This document shows, piece after piece, positions 34,717 to 43,593 of a DNA stretch of 64,000 bases. Under the pieces are notes generated by a model that made no database searches, was not told the DNA's origin, and was given only the letters and a program-made list of their open reading frames with translations. This DNA comes from Streptomyces sp. CG 926 (lineage in GTDB: Bacteria > Actinomycetota > Actinomycetes > Streptomycetales > Streptomycetaceae). Location of the stretch: NCBI RefSeq assembly GCF_003148825.1, contig NZ_QGGZ01000003.1, positions 186,001 through 250,000 on the forward strand. Direction: 5' to 3'. Numbering within the stretch: position 1 is the first letter of the stretch; each line of letters opens with the position of its first letter. The position numbers and the translations under genes were made by a program.

Positions 34717-35364
34717 TCAGGTACGGCCGAGTCCGCCGAGCTCCTCGGCCATCACCTGTCCGGCCTGTTCCGCGAGGTCGTCCTCGGTCATGTCCTCGTC
34801 CGTGTCCAGGCCGTCCAGGGCCGCGAGGGGCTGGTCGAGGCGGACGTGGGCGATCAGCGACTGCAGGGCGCGCAGTGTCGCCGAGGCGGTCGGACCCCAG
34901 TTGGTGAAGTACGAGAACTGCCACCACCACAGCGCCTCGGTGATCCGACCGGCCTGGTGGTGGATGAGCCCGTGCCGCAGGTCGGCGACCACGTCGGCGA
35001 GGTCGTCCGAGATCCGGTGCGCGACCGGGGCCTTGCGCGGCTCGTACGGGTCGAAGACCTCGGAGTAGACGTCGACCGGCTCCAGCATGACCGCGAAGCG
35101 CTCGCGCAGGTCGTCCACGTCCGGCTCCGGGCCCAGGTCGGGCTCGTAGCGCTCGTCGGGCAGGACGTCCTGGTACGCGCCCAGCCGGCCGCCCGCCAGC
35201 AGCAGCTGGGACACCTCCAGGAGGAGGAAGGGCACCGCGCTGTCCGGGTCCTCGCCCTTGGCCACCTCGGTGACCGCGACGATGAAGGACTCGATCTGGT
35301 CCGAGATCGAGGCGGCGAAGTCGTCCGGATCCTGTCCCAGGGCGTGCAGCGTTGCGTCAGACAT
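34717..35364 (-). CDS. DUF5063 domain protein
   Basis: 215 residues from the ATG at 35364 ([10 protein letters not shown]). Acidic and mostly helical; a W-rich stretch [14 protein letters not shown] lies near residue 150. It overlaps the end of recR by 8 bp and is co-transcribed with it, an arrangement typical of Streptomyces. Function is unknown; the coupling to recR suggests but does not prove a link with DNA repair. Confidence 0.82.
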   Translation of the reverse strand: MSDATLHALGQDPDDFAASISDQIESFIVAVTEVAKGEDPDSAVPFLLLEVSQLLLAGGRLGAYQDVLPDERYEPDLGPEPDVDDLRERFAVMLEPVDVYSEVFDPYEPRKAPVAHRISDDLADVVADLRHGLIHHQAGRITEALWWWQFSYFTNWGPTASATLRALQSLIAHVRLDQPLAALDGLDTDEDMTEDDLAEQAGQVMAEELGGLGRT

Positions 35365-35956
35365 CGAGAAGTCGCCTTCCTTCAAAGGCCCGCCCGAGCG
35401 TGACCTCGTCCGCGTACTCCAGATCTCCCCCGACGGGGAGCCCACTGGCCAGGCGGGTGACCTTCAGGCCCATGGGCTTGATCATGCGGGCGAGGTAGGT
35501 GGCGGTGGCCTCGCCCTCCAGGTTCGGGTCGGTGGCCAGGATCAGCTCGGTCACCTCACCGTCCGCCAGGCGAGCCAGCAGCTCGCGGATGCGCAGGTCG
35601 TCCGGGCCGACGCCCTCGATCGGGCTGATCGCGCCGCCGAGGACGTGGTACTTCCCCCGGAATTCGCGCGTCCGCTCGATGGCGACGACGTCCTTCGGCT
35701 CCTCGACGACACAGATGACCGTGGTGTCGCGGCGCGGGTCGCGGCAGATGCCGCACCGCTCCTCCTGCGCCACGTTCCCGCACACCGCGCAGAACCGGAC
35801 CTTGTCCTTGACCTCCAGCAGCGCGTGCGCGAGGCGGCGGACGTCGGTGGGCTCGGCCTGCAGGATGTGGAAGGCGATCCGCTGCGCGCTCTTGGGCCCG
35901 ACGCCGGGCAGCCTGCCCAGTTCGTCGATCAGGTCCTGAACCACGCCTTCGTACAA
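35357..35956 (-). CDS. recR: Recombination mediator protein RecR
   Basis: 199 residues from a TTG start at 35956, the only start that gives the conserved beginning [18 protein letters not shown]; the protein would begin with Met. It has the helix-hairpin-helix [11 protein letters not shown], the four-cysteine zinc finger ([16 protein letters not shown]), and the Toprim domain with EEPKD. RecR works with RecF/RecO to load RecA on gapped DNA. It follows ybaB after 37 bp, the common bacterial order. Confidence 0.95.
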   Translation of the reverse strand: MYEGVVQDLIDELGRLPGVGPKSAQRIAFHILQAEPTDVRRLAHALLEVKDKVRFCAVCGNVAQEERCGICRDPRRDTTVICVVEEPKDVVAIERTREFRGKYHVLGGAISPIEGVGPDDLRIRELLARLADGEVTELILATDPNLEGEATATYLARMIKPMGLKVTRLASGLPVGGDLEYADEVTLGRAFEGRRLLDV

Positions 35957-35993
35957 CGGACTGCCTTCTTTCGTCGGATAGGGGTGAGGAGGG

Positions 35994-36338
35994 TCAGAAC
36001 GGGAGGCCGGGGATACCGCTGCCGCCGCCCAGCCCCTGGGCCAGCGGGCCCAGCTTGCGCTGCTGGAGCGCCTGCGCATTCTCGTTGGCCGCCTGCACCG
36101 CGGCGACCACCAGGTCGGCGAGCGTCTCCGTGTCCGTGGGATCCACGGCCCTCGGGTCGATCACCAGGGCGCGCAGCTCGCCGGATCCGGTGACGGTCGC
36201 CTTCACCAGACCGCCGCCGGCCTGGCCCTCGACCTCGGTCCGGGCGAGCTCCTCCTGCGCGGCCGCGAGATCCTGCTGCATCTTCTGGGCCTGCTGGAGC
36301 AGCTGCTGCATGTTGGGCTGGCCACCACCGGGAATCAC
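35994..36338 (-). CDS. YbaB/EbfC family nucleoid-associated protein
   Basis: 114 residues from the GTG at 36338 ([14 protein letters not shown]). The long N-terminal helix is rich in Gln and the C-terminus is Gly-rich, as in other actinobacterial YbaB proteins. It binds DNA as a dimer. dnaX, which often precedes it elsewhere, is not here. It is divergent from the SLATT gene; the 269 bp between hold both promoters and a segment of weak coding character only. Confidence 0.93.
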   Translation of the reverse strand: MIPGGGQPNMQQLLQQAQKMQQDLAAAQEELARTEVEGQAGGGLVKATVTGSGELRALVIDPRAVDPTDTETLADLVVAAVQAANENAQALQQRKLGPLAQGLGGGSGIPGLPF

Positions 36339-36607
36339 AGGGCACTCACTCCATACGTCGTACGTCGAGATCTTCGGAACGCTGGTCAATCCGAGCCTAC
36401 GTGCTCCCCGGGCGCCGCGCCCTACGCCGTGAGGACCAACTCTTTCGAGTGAGAGACGGGGCGTACGCGTACCTGCTGGAGACCTCCTTGCGAGCGGAAT
36501 TCCCGGGAATCGTCGCCCACCGCCCGTCATTCGAAGGTAGGAAGAGCATGCGCATCATTGCGCACACGCGCACCACCACACGTCAGCGCAGGCAGAGGGA
36601 GTGCCGG

Positions 36608-37354
36608 GTGAGCCAGCCGGAGATGCAGCCCGAGGGGCCACCCCGGGATCCCCGGGAGGAAGGCGGCGGACCGATGGCGGCGGGCGACCTGACCGGCCGG
36701 CCGTTCCCCCTCGGGGACTGGGGTGAGCCCGCCGAGCGGCTCGACGAGCTCTACCGACGGGTCGAGGCCGACGCGCTGCGCACCGCCGAGTGGTACCTGT
36801 CCGACCGGGCGTGGAAGCGGCGCGGTGCGCGCGTGCTGCGCGCGGGCGCCGCCGTGGGCGCCGTCACGGGTGCCTCGATGCCGCTGCTGGAGCTGACGGG
36901 CTCGATCCCGGGCGCCTCCACGTACGGCTACCTCGCGCTGCTGCTGGGTGCGGCCGCGCTGGCCTGCGACCGGTTCTTCGGGCTGACGTCGGGGTGGATG
37001 CGGGACGTGGCCACGGCCCAGGCGGTACAGCGCCGGCTGCAGACCCTGCAGTTCGACTGGGCCTCGGAGAACGTGCGCGAGGTGCTCGGCCCCACCGAGG
37101 GCACGGCCAGCGAGGCCGCGGAGCGGTGCCTGACCGTGCTGCGCCGCTTCTCCGAGGACATCACCGAGCTGGTGCGCTCGGAGACGGCGGACTGGATGGT
37201 GGAGTTCCGGGCCGGGCCCGCGCCGCTGGTGATGCAGTCGCTGGGGGCCTCCGGGGGGCGCGCGGACGCGAACATCCCGCCCGCCCGCTTCCCGCTGCCG
37301 CCGGGCACCAGACCGAACATGCCCCGGCAGCGGCCGCCGGAGCAGCCGCGCTGA
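36608..37354 (+). CDS. SLATT-domain two-helix membrane protein
   Basis: 248 residues from the GTG at 36608 with AGAGGGAG upstream. After a disordered, acidic start the SLATT core begins near residue 35 with RLDELYRRVEADALRTAEWYL, followed by two membrane helices (about 75-100 and 103-122) and a cytoplasmic helical tail. SLATT domains are predicted two-helix effectors in nucleotide-signal conflict systems; many Streptomyces also carry free-standing copies. No SLOG, cGAS-like or TIR gene is adjacent, so no defence operon is proposed. Confidence 0.78.
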   Translation: MSQPEMQPEGPPRDPREEGGGPMAAGDLTGRPFPLGDWGEPAERLDELYRRVEADALRTAEWYLSDRAWKRRGARVLRAGAAVGAVTGASMPLLELTGSIPGASTYGYLALLLGAAALACDRFFGLTSGWMRDVATAQAVQRRLQTLQFDWASENVREVLGPTEGTASEAAERCLTVLRRFSEDITELVRSETADWMVEFRAGPAPLVMQSLGASGGRADANIPPARFPLPPGTRPNMPRQRPPEQPR

Positions 37355-37460
37355 GAGGGCGGGAGGGCCCTGCCGTTGCCGAGATGGGCGGGGCCACCGG
37401 GTCGAGGCGGGCGGGGCCGAGGTTCCGCGTAGCGGACCCGTACCCCGCCCACCGGACCGC

Positions 37461-38111
37461 TCAGCTGAAGATGATCATCGAACCCTGGCCGAGGCTCCGC
37501 GTCGCGGCCGCGTGCAGTCCCAGCCACACGTGCCGTTCACGGGCGAAGGGACTGTCGTCGTACGGGATCGGACCCGCCGGCTCCTCCAGCAGCGTCGGCC
37601 GCCCCGGCGGCGCCGGCGCGGCGGGCGGGTTCCCCGGGTCTATCCCGATGGCGGGGGCCACGAACAGCAGCTCCCGAAGCAGCCCCTGTGCGGACCCCAG
37701 CGGTCCACCCCCGGCCAGCAGCTCCTCGTTCGCCAGCGGAGCCGCGAAGTCCACCGGGACGTAGGCCCCGGCGTGGTCGTAGTGCCAGACCAGGTGCGAC
37801 TGCTGGGCCGTGGGCTCGAACATCTCCAGCAGTTGCTCGTAGTCCCCACCCAGCTCGTCCACCGGGGTCACGGGCAGCCCGCAGAGCTGGAGCATGTACG
37901 CCCGCCTCAGGAAATGCAGGGCGTCGTAGTCGAAACCGGCGACCGGGGCGACGTCCCCGCTCAGGCCCGGCATGTAGGCGAAGACGGGCACGGACGGCAG
38001 TCCGGCCGCGCCCAACGCCCTGTCGTACGAGGCGATCTCTTCCGCGAAGGGGTTGTCGGGGCTGTGGCACAGCACGTCGACAAGGGGGACCAGCCACAGG
38101 TCACAGGCCAC
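37461..38111 (-). CDS. Hypothetical protein
   Basis: 216 residues from the GTG at 38111, which has GGAGG just upstream. It has conserved-looking aromatic segments (LVWHYDHAGAYVPVDF, HFLRRAYMLQLCG) but no membrane helix or recognised motif. It may belong to a Streptomyces-restricted family. It converges with the SLATT gene and is not coupled to the GntR gene. Function unknown. Confidence 0.72.
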   Translation of the reverse strand: MACDLWLVPLVDVLCHSPDNPFAEEIASYDRALGAAGLPSVPVFAYMPGLSGDVAPVAGFDYDALHFLRRAYMLQLCGLPVTPVDELGGDYEQLLEMFEPTAQQSHLVWHYDHAGAYVPVDFAAPLANEELLAGGGPLGSAQGLLRELLFVAPAIGIDPGNPPAAPAPPGRPTLLEEPAGPIPYDDSPFARERHVWLGLHAAATRSLGQGSMIIFS

Positions 38112-38207
38112 TCGGCCTCCGATCAGTCGATGCCGCCGATCAGGCCAGCGTAGTGGGCCGGACACCCTCCGCGAAGGGGTGCGCAGAACCTCGGGCCTCG
38201 GCGGGCT

Positions 38208-38873
38208 TCAGAGGCGGGCGGCCCAGGCCAGCGCGTGCTCGTTGTAGCCCCGTACGATGCCGCGCACCGCGTCGGCGTCGGCGAGCGTCACCGCGTCCAC
38301 CAGCTCGCTGTGGCCGTCCCACAGGGCCGCGTGCAGCTGCGACTCGCGCTGCAGGTGGGGGACGGCGAAGACCCAGCACTGCACGCGGATGCGGTGCAGG
38401 AACTCGGAGATGTAGGTGTTGGCGACCAGCCCGCTCAGCTCCCGCCAGAAGCGCAGGTCGTAGCCGATCAGCACCTCGAGCGAACCGCTCTGCGCGGCCC
38501 GGTGGGCCTCCTCGCCCCGGCGGCGCACCGACACGAGCAGCTCGCCGGAGCCGGGGGCGGTGCCTCGCTCGGCGAGGCGGCGGAAGATCCCGTCCACGAC
38601 GAGCGCGCGGGCTTCGATCATTCCCCGGAAGTCGTCCACGGAGAAGATCCGCACCCGGAAGCCACGGTGCTGGACCAGTTCGAGCAGTCCTTGGGCGGAG
38701 AGGTCGACGAGTGCCTCGCGTACCGGGGTGGCGGACACCTCGTACTGCTCGGCGATCTGCTTGACGGTGAACTCGGTCCCCGGAGGCAGGCGTCCCGCGA
38801 GCACCTCGTCACGCAGCGCGTCCGCTATCTGCTGGCGAAGTGTGTTGCGGGTGACAGCTCCGCTGCCTGGCAT
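38208..38873 (-). CDS. GntR family transcriptional regulator (FCD domain)
   Basis: 221 residues from the ATG at 38873 with AGGAG upstream. The N-terminal winged helix has TVKQIAEQYEVSATPVREAL; the C-terminal all-helical FCD domain (from about 80) ends with the family-typical HSELVDAV...GYNEHAL. FCD regulators usually bind small carboxylates. The upstream region carries nested palindromes, so it is likely to regulate itself. The class III aminotransferase upstream on the same strand is a possible target. Confidence 0.9.
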   Translation of the reverse strand: MPGSGAVTRNTLRQQIADALRDEVLAGRLPPGTEFTVKQIAEQYEVSATPVREALVDLSAQGLLELVQHRGFRVRIFSVDDFRGMIEARALVVDGIFRRLAERGTAPGSGELLVSVRRRGEEAHRAAQSGSLEVLIGYDLRFWRELSGLVANTYISEFLHRIRVQCWVFAVPHLQRESQLHAALWDGHSELVDAVTLADADAVRGIVRGYNEHALAWAARL

Positions 38874-38932
38874 AGGGGTCCGTCTCCTGTCGTAGAGCTT
38901 CGGACACCATAGGCCAGACAACGCGGCTGAAA

Positions 38933-38953
38933 ACCGATCGGTAGCTAACCGAT
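38933..38953. promoter_or_regulatory. Candidate GntR operator
   Basis: ACCGATCGGT (38933-38942) is a perfect 10-bp palindrome, and CGGT-AGCTA-ACCG (38939-38952 region) is a second, overlapping inverted repeat. Together they give repeated ATCGGTT on the minus strand, 60-80 bp before the GntR start. Confidence 0.5.
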
Positions 38954-38993
38954 ATCCGACATCCGCACCCGCCGTGCGGGGCGGATGTCGGAT
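38954..38993 (-). terminator. Terminator after the aminotransferase
   Basis: ATCCGACATCCGC (38954-38966) pairs with GCGGATGTCGGAT (38981-38993). A further copy of GGATGTCGGA lies at 38996-39005, giving a direct repeat. It lies 48 bp beyond the aminotransferase stop. Confidence 0.75.
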
Positions 38994-39040
38994 GCCGGAT
39001 GTCGGACACAGGTGGTGCGGGCGACGGGGCCGGTGCGGGC

Positions 39041-40402
39041 CTAGCCGGCCGTGGTGTGGCGGTCGGCGACCGTCAGCGCCTCGTCCAGCAGGGCCAGGCC
39101 CTCCTTGGCCTCCGCCTCCGTGACGTTGCAGGGCGGGACCACGTGGGTCCGGTTCATGTTCACGAAGGGCCACAGGCCCGACGCCTTGCAGGCCGCCGCG
39201 AACTCGGCCATCGGCGCGTTGTCCGCACCGGCCGCGTTGTACGGCACGAGCGGCTCGCGCGTCTCCTTGTCCCGTACGAGCTCCAGGGCCCAGAAGGCGC
39301 CCAGCCCGCGGACCTCGCCGACCGAGGGGTGCCGCTCGGCGATCTCGGCGAGCGCCGGGCCGATCACGTTCTCGCCGAGGTGGGCGGCGTGCTCGACGAT
39401 GCCCTCCTCCTCCATCGTGTTGATGGTGGCGACCGCGGCGGCGCAGGCCAGGGGGTGGCCGGAGTACGTCAGTCCGCCCGGGTAGGGGCGGGTCGCGAAG
39501 GTCTCCGCGATGGCGGCCGAGATGGCCACGCCGCCGAGCGGGACGTAGCCGCTGTTCACGCCCTTGGCGAAGGTGATCAGGTCAGGGGTGACGTCCCAGT
39601 GGTCGGCGGCGAACCACTTACCGGTGCGGCCGAAGCCCGACATGACCTCGTCCAGGATGAAGACGATGCCGTGGCGGTCGCAGAGCTCGCGCACGCCCGC
39701 GAGGTAGCCGGGGGGCGGGGTCATGATGCCGGCGGTGCCGGGCACGCTCTCCAGGATGATCGCCGCGATGGTCTGCGGCCCCTCGAAGGCGATGGTGTCG
39801 GCGAGGTGGGCGAGGGCGCGGGCGCACTCCTCGGCCTCGGTGGTGGCGTGGAAGGCGGAGCGGTAGAGGTACGGGCCCCAGAAGTGCACGACGCCGGCGG
39901 AGGCCGTGTCGGAGGGCCAGCGGCGCGGGTCGCCGGTGAGGTTGATCGCGGCGGCGGTGGCCCCGTGGTAGGAGCGGTAGGTGGAGAGCACCTTGGCGCG
40001 GCCGGTGTGCAGCCGGGCCATGCGGACGGCGTTCTCGACGGCCTCGGCGCCGCCGTTGGTGAAGAAGATCTTGTCGAGGTCGCCCGGGGTCCGCTCGGCG
40101 ATGAGGCGTGCGGCCTCGGAGCGGACGTCGACGGCGAAGCCGGGCGCGAGGGTGCAGAGCCGGGCGGCCTGCTCCTGGATCGCGGCGACGACCTTGGGGT
40201 GCTGGTGGCCGATGTTGGTGTTGACCAGTTGGGAGGAGAAGTCGAGGAACCGCTTGCCTTCGTAGTCCCAGAAGTACGACCCCTCGGCCCCGGCGACGGC
40301 GAGGGGGTCGATCAGGGCCTGGGCGGACCAGGAGTGGAAGACATGCTTCCGATCTGCGTCCTTCACGGCGGCAAGGGTGTGCGAGGTGACATGAGGGGTC
40401 AT
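39041..40402 (-). CDS. Class III aminotransferase (omega-amino acid/taurine-pyruvate type)
   Basis: 453 residues. Fold type I PLP site: D251 in FILDEVMSGFGRTG and the Schiff-base lysine K280 in TFAKGVNSGY. The N-terminal HSWSAQALIDPLAV and GHQHPKVV segments fit the taurine-pyruvate/beta-alanine-type aspartate-aminotransferase-superfamily members. It transfers an amino group from an omega-amino acid to pyruvate or 2-oxoglutarate; the substrate is not certain. It is divergent from the DJ-1/MarR operon and is followed by the GntR gene after a terminator. Confidence 0.9.
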   Translation of the reverse strand: MTPHVTSHTLAAVKDADRKHVFHSWSAQALIDPLAVAGAEGSYFWDYEGKRFLDFSSQLVNTNIGHQHPKVVAAIQEQAARLCTLAPGFAVDVRSEAARLIAERTPGDLDKIFFTNGGAEAVENAVRMARLHTGRAKVLSTYRSYHGATAAAINLTGDPRRWPSDTASAGVVHFWGPYLYRSAFHATTEAEECARALAHLADTIAFEGPQTIAAIILESVPGTAGIMTPPPGYLAGVRELCDRHGIVFILDEVMSGFGRTGKWFAADHWDVTPDLITFAKGVNSGYVPLGGVAISAAIAETFATRPYPGGLTYSGHPLACAAAVATINTMEEEGIVEHAAHLGENVIGPALAEIAERHPSVGEVRGLGAFWALELVRDKETREPLVPYNAAGADNAPMAEFAAACKASGLWPFVNMNRTHVVPPCNVTEAEAKEGLALLDEALTVADRHTTAG

Positions 40403-40530
40403 GCCGTCACGCTAGAAGTGCGCAGGTCGGGCGGGATATCGGCGGACTGTATGGGGGTGGGGGGCCGCTCTCGGCAGTCTGTCTGCGCGGGGTGCGGAGA
40501 GCACCCACAGGATTGACAGCATCCTGTCGT

Positions 40531-40550
40531 TATGACAGTCTATTGTCATA
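40531..40550. promoter_or_regulatory. Palindromic operator of the DJ-1/MarR operon
   Basis: TATGACA-GTCTAT-TGTCATA is a perfect 7-6-7 inverted repeat 31 bp before the DJ-1 start, with TTGACA at 40513-40518 as a possible -35. It is the expected position for autoregulation by the MarR protein of the operon. Confidence 0.72.
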
Positions 40551-40581
40551 GAGCAGGAATCCACGCCGGAGGCGAAGCACC

Positions 40582-41211
40582 ATGAGCGAGACCCCGCGCA
40601 AGCCCGTCCACCTCGCGGTCTACGACACGTACGCGGACTGGGAGACCGGCCACACCACCGCGCACCTCACCCAGCGCGGGCACACCGTGCGCACGGTCGG
40701 CCTGAGCGCCGCGCAGCCGGTCACCACCATGGGCGGCGTCCGCATCCAGCCTGACCTGGCCCTGGCCGACCTGCGACCGGAGGACTCCTCGCTGCTGATC
40801 CTCACGGGGGCGTCCCTGTGGGACACGGGCGACGAGCTGACGCCGTTCGCGGCCAAGGCGAGGGAGTTCCTGGCCGCGGGGGTGCCGGTCGCGGCGATCT
40901 GCGGAGCGACCGCCGGACTCGCCCGTGAGGGCCTGCTGGACGGCCGGACCCACACCAGCGGCGCCTCCTTCTACCTGGCGGAGCAGCCCGGCTACGGGGG
41001 CGCCGAGAGCTACGTCGAGGCGGACGCGGTGACCGACGGAGACCTGATCACGGCGGGACCGACGGAGCCGGTGGCCTTCGCCCGCGAGGTGTTCGCCCGG
41101 CTGGACGTCTACAAGCCGGACGTCCTGGACGCCTGGTACGGGCTCTTCCACGACTCGGACCCGGCCGCGTACCCGGTCCTGATGGCGGCGTCGGCGGCCG
41201 GCGATGCGTGA
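40582..41211 (+). CDS. DJ-1/PfpI family protein
   Basis: 209 residues. The nucleophile elbow AICGATAGLA holds C107, and the fold signature LAVYDTYADWE starts the protein. The family includes glyoxalases, deglycases and stress chaperones; this one belongs to the YdeA-like glutamine-amidotransferase-type subgroup. GGAGG precedes the ATG. It overlaps the following MarR gene by 8 bp, so the pair is translationally coupled and probably induced by the MarR ligand. Reaction unknown. Confidence 0.88.
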   Translation: MSETPRKPVHLAVYDTYADWETGHTTAHLTQRGHTVRTVGLSAAQPVTTMGGVRIQPDLALADLRPEDSSLLILTGASLWDTGDELTPFAAKAREFLAAGVPVAAICGATAGLAREGLLDGRTHTSGASFYLAEQPGYGGAESYVEADAVTDGDLITAGPTEPVAFAREVFARLDVYKPDVLDAWYGLFHDSDPAAYPVLMAASAAGDA

Positions 41212-41830
41212 GGCGACGCACGAGCCGCTGCCCGTCGGGGACCTCGGGGCGCTCGGACCCGGGGAGGTCGGTTCCGGGGAGCTCGGGTCCGGGGAGCTCG
41301 GGTCCGGGGAGGTCGGTCTCGGGGGGCTCGGTTCCGGGGAGCTCGGGGGCTCCCGTGACCAGCAGGACCTGCTGAGCCGTACCGCGCTCGGGGTATTCCG
41401 GCTCAACGGCCAGTTCCTCGCCATCTCGGAGGAGCTGGCCAAGCCGGCCGGGCTGACGGCCGCCTGGTGGCAGGTGCTGGGCGCGGTGCTGCGGGAGCCG
41501 CTGCCCGTGGCGGGCATCGCCCGGAGCATGGGCATCACCCGGCAGAGCGTGCAGCGCATCGCGGACCTGCTGGTCGACAAGGGCTTGGCCGAATACGCCC
41601 CGAACCCCGCCCATCGGCGGGCGAAGCTGCTGCGGCCCACGGAGGAAGGGCGGGGGGCGGTGGACCGGATCGGTCCGGGCCACGCGGCACTGGCGGCCCG
41701 CCTCACGGCGGAGCTGGGCGATACCGCTTTCGCGGAGACGGTTCGCGCCCTGGAACGGCTGGCCACGGCACTGGACGCACTGGAATCCGCGGCGCCGTCC
41801 ACCAGCGTTCCGGCGCCTTCGTCGGAGTGA
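41204..41830 (+). CDS. MarR family regulator with repeat-rich N-terminus
   Basis: 208 residues. A conventional MarR winged helix occupies about 55-185 (VAGIARSMGITRQSVQRIADLLVDKGL, then the wing NPAHRRAKLL). Before it lies an unusual Gly/Glu/Leu/Ser-rich segment encoded by a 15-bp tandem repeat. MarR proteins respond to phenolic or oxidant signals. The palindrome at 40531 and the coupling to DJ-1 point to autoregulation. The repeat-coded tail probably is disordered. Confidence 0.9.
   Translation: MREATHEPLPVGDLGALGPGEVGSGELGSGELGSGEVGLGGLGSGELGGSRDQQDLLSRTALGVFRLNGQFLAISEELAKPAGLTAAWWQVLGAVLREPLPVAGIARSMGITRQSVQRIADLLVDKGLAEYAPNPAHRRAKLLRPTEEGRGAVDRIGPGHAALAARLTAELGDTAFAETVRALERLATALDALESAAPSTSVPAPSSE
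41264..41347 (+). repeat. 15-bp tandem repeat inside the MarR gene
   Basis: About 5.6 copies of GAGCTCGGGTCCGGG and close variants run in frame, encoding repeated G-S-G-E-L. Because the unit is a multiple of three, copy-number changes would keep the frame. Confidence 0.9.
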
Positions 41831-41920
41831 TCCCCGGCCGTCGCGAGCGATTGTGTCGAAGTCAATAAGCCTGCAAGCAAAGCTTGTTACGTATAACGGG
41901 GCTGTCGGACACTGCCGCAC

Positions 41921-42310
41921 ATGGAGCCGTTGAAGGTAGTGGCACAACTGTGGGAGCGGATCGAGGCACGCGACTGGAACGGCGTGGCCGAGCTCATTGC
42001 CGAGGACGCGGTCATCGAATGGCCCGTGAGCGGTGAGCGCATCGTGGGGCGTGCCAACTTCATAGCCGTGAACAGCGACGACGGCTACGCGGACGAAAGA
42101 TCCGTGGAACTGCTACGGATCCTGGCCGACGGGAACCTCGTGGTCACCGAGGTGGAGATACCTCAGGACCACGTCGTCTACCGGGCCGTCTCCCTCTGGA
42201 CCGTGCGGGACGGGGAGGTCGTGGGGGCGAGGGAGTACTGGACCAGCCCCGGTCAGGACCCGGCGCCCCGCTGGCGGGCGGGCTACGTCGAACCCCTGGT
42301 GGCGGACTGA
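41921..42310 (+). CDS. SnoaL-like/NTF2-fold protein
   Basis: 129 residues. The ring of residues around WPVSGERIVGRANF and the C-terminal GEVVGAREYWTSPG fit the SnoaL/ketosteroid-isomerase-like NTF2 superfamily. Members act as isomerases, cyclases or hydrolases, or simply bind ligands; no catalytic Asp-His pair can be assigned with confidence. It stands alone, preceded by a short IR (CAAGC-AAA-GCTTG) in its promoter region. Confidence 0.82.
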   Translation: MEPLKVVAQLWERIEARDWNGVAELIAEDAVIEWPVSGERIVGRANFIAVNSDDGYADERSVELLRILADGNLVVTEVEIPQDHVVYRAVSLWTVRDGEVVGAREYWTSPGQDPAPRWRAGYVEPLVAD

Positions 42311-42537
42311 GCCGCACGCTCACCGCCCTGCTCGGCGGGTCCCGGGGGACCGGGCTCGCCGGGCTCGCTGCGGCGTCATCGGCGTCATGTCCGTGCCTCG
42401 CAGGTATCCCCCGTCATACCTGAGAGCTACGCGCGAACACGGCTCCATGGCGTGACGCCGACCACGGGCCCGGATTTCTAACTTCGGTAGCAGAGAAGAG
42501 CGTTCGCGGCTCTTCCGGCGACCGGAGGAAGAGGGCC

Positions 42538-43593
42538 ATGGCAACGGGGACGGGCACGAGCACGGGGACAGGTACCGGGACCGGGACGCGTACCGGGAGC
42601 ACGGGGGAGAGCCGCCCGGCGGGCACGGCGCCGGCCACGGGGAGGGTGAGGTCCGGCGGCGGCCGGCTGCGCCGCGGCCTGCTGGCCACTCTGGTCGCCG
42701 CGGCCGTGGTCGTCCCCGTCTCCGCCGCGGCCTCCCCGAACGTCCCGGCCCCGGCGCCCGCCACGTTCTCCGAGGACGCCACGCCCCGAAGCCGGTACAC
42801 CGCCAACATCGCCGCCCTCGCCGAGGCGGCCCGCATGGCCGAGGACGCCGACCGCCCCGGCCGGGCGGCCAGGCTGCGCGCCATGAGTTCGGCCGGAGCG
42901 GCCCGGTTCCTCACCTTCGACGGCCGCGGGCGGGGCCGCGCCGTCGAGGTGTTCGGCGAGTTGGAGAGCGCCGACCGGGTCGCCGTGCTGGTGCCCGGCT
43001 CCGACACCACCCTGGACACCTACCAGCGGTTCCGTGCCGGAGCCGTCTCCCTCCAGCAGCGCCTGCAGGCCGAGCATCCGCGCTCCGCCGTGGTCGCCTG
43101 GCTCGGGTACGACACCCCCGGCACGGTGAGCACCACCGTCCTGAGCGCCGACCGGGCCGACGAGGCCGCTGTCGAACTGGCTCCCTTCCTGGACCGGTTG
43201 CGAGCCATATCGGGGCCCGGCGCCCAGCTCTCCCTGCTGTGCCACTCCTACGGCTCCGTGGTCTGTGCCCGGACCGACACCGGGTCCTCGGTCAGTGACA
43301 TGGTGCTGTTCGGCAGCCCGGGCACGGGCGCCGGATCGGCCCGGGAGCTGCCGACCACGGCCCGGGTCTGGGCCGGCCGGGGCAGCGACGACTGGATCGG
43401 CAACGTCCCGCACGTCCGGTTCGGCGGGTTCGGTTTCGGCCCCGACCCGGTCGACCCCGCCTTCGGGGCCCGGGCCTTCGACGCCGGCGCCGTCGGGCAC
43501 AGCGACTACCTCAAGCCGGGCACCGAGTCCCTCGACAGCCTGGCCGCCATCGTCCTGGGCACCACCCCCGCGTCTGAGGTCGACCATGGTTGA
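42538..43593 (+). CDS. Exported alpha/beta hydrolase (DUF1023 type)
   Basis: 351 residues. A Thr/Gly repeat tail (about 1-35) precedes a basic stretch and a hydrophobic signal/anchor (about 45-68) ending in SAAASP, so export is likely. The hydrolase part has VAVLVPGSDTT and the nucleophile S237 in LLCHSYGSV, typical of DUF1023. The substrate is unknown; an envelope ester or peptide is plausible. GGAGGAAGAGG precedes the ATG. It overlaps the acyltransferase by 8 bp and starts a four-gene coupled operon. Confidence 0.85.
   Translation: MATGTGTSTGTGTGTGTRTGSTGESRPAGTAPATGRVRSGGGRLRRGLLATLVAAAVVVPVSAAASPNVPAPAPATFSEDATPRSRYTANIAALAEAARMAEDADRPGRAARLRAMSSAGAARFLTFDGRGRGRAVEVFGELESADRVAVLVPGSDTTLDTYQRFRAGAVSLQQRLQAEHPRSAVVAWLGYDTPGTVSTTVLSADRADEAAVELAPFLDRLRAISGPGAQLSLLCHSYGSVVCARTDTGSSVSDMVLFGSPGTGAGSARELPTTARVWAGRGSDDWIGNVPHVRFGGFGFGPDPVDPAFGARAFDAGAVGHSDYLKPGTESLDSLAAIVLGTTPASEVDHG

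Noticed and set aside
36608..37354. Defence island around the SLATT gene
   Set aside because: Neighbours are ybaB/recR and metabolic or regulatory genes; no nuclease, cyclase, SLOG or TIR gene is adjacent.
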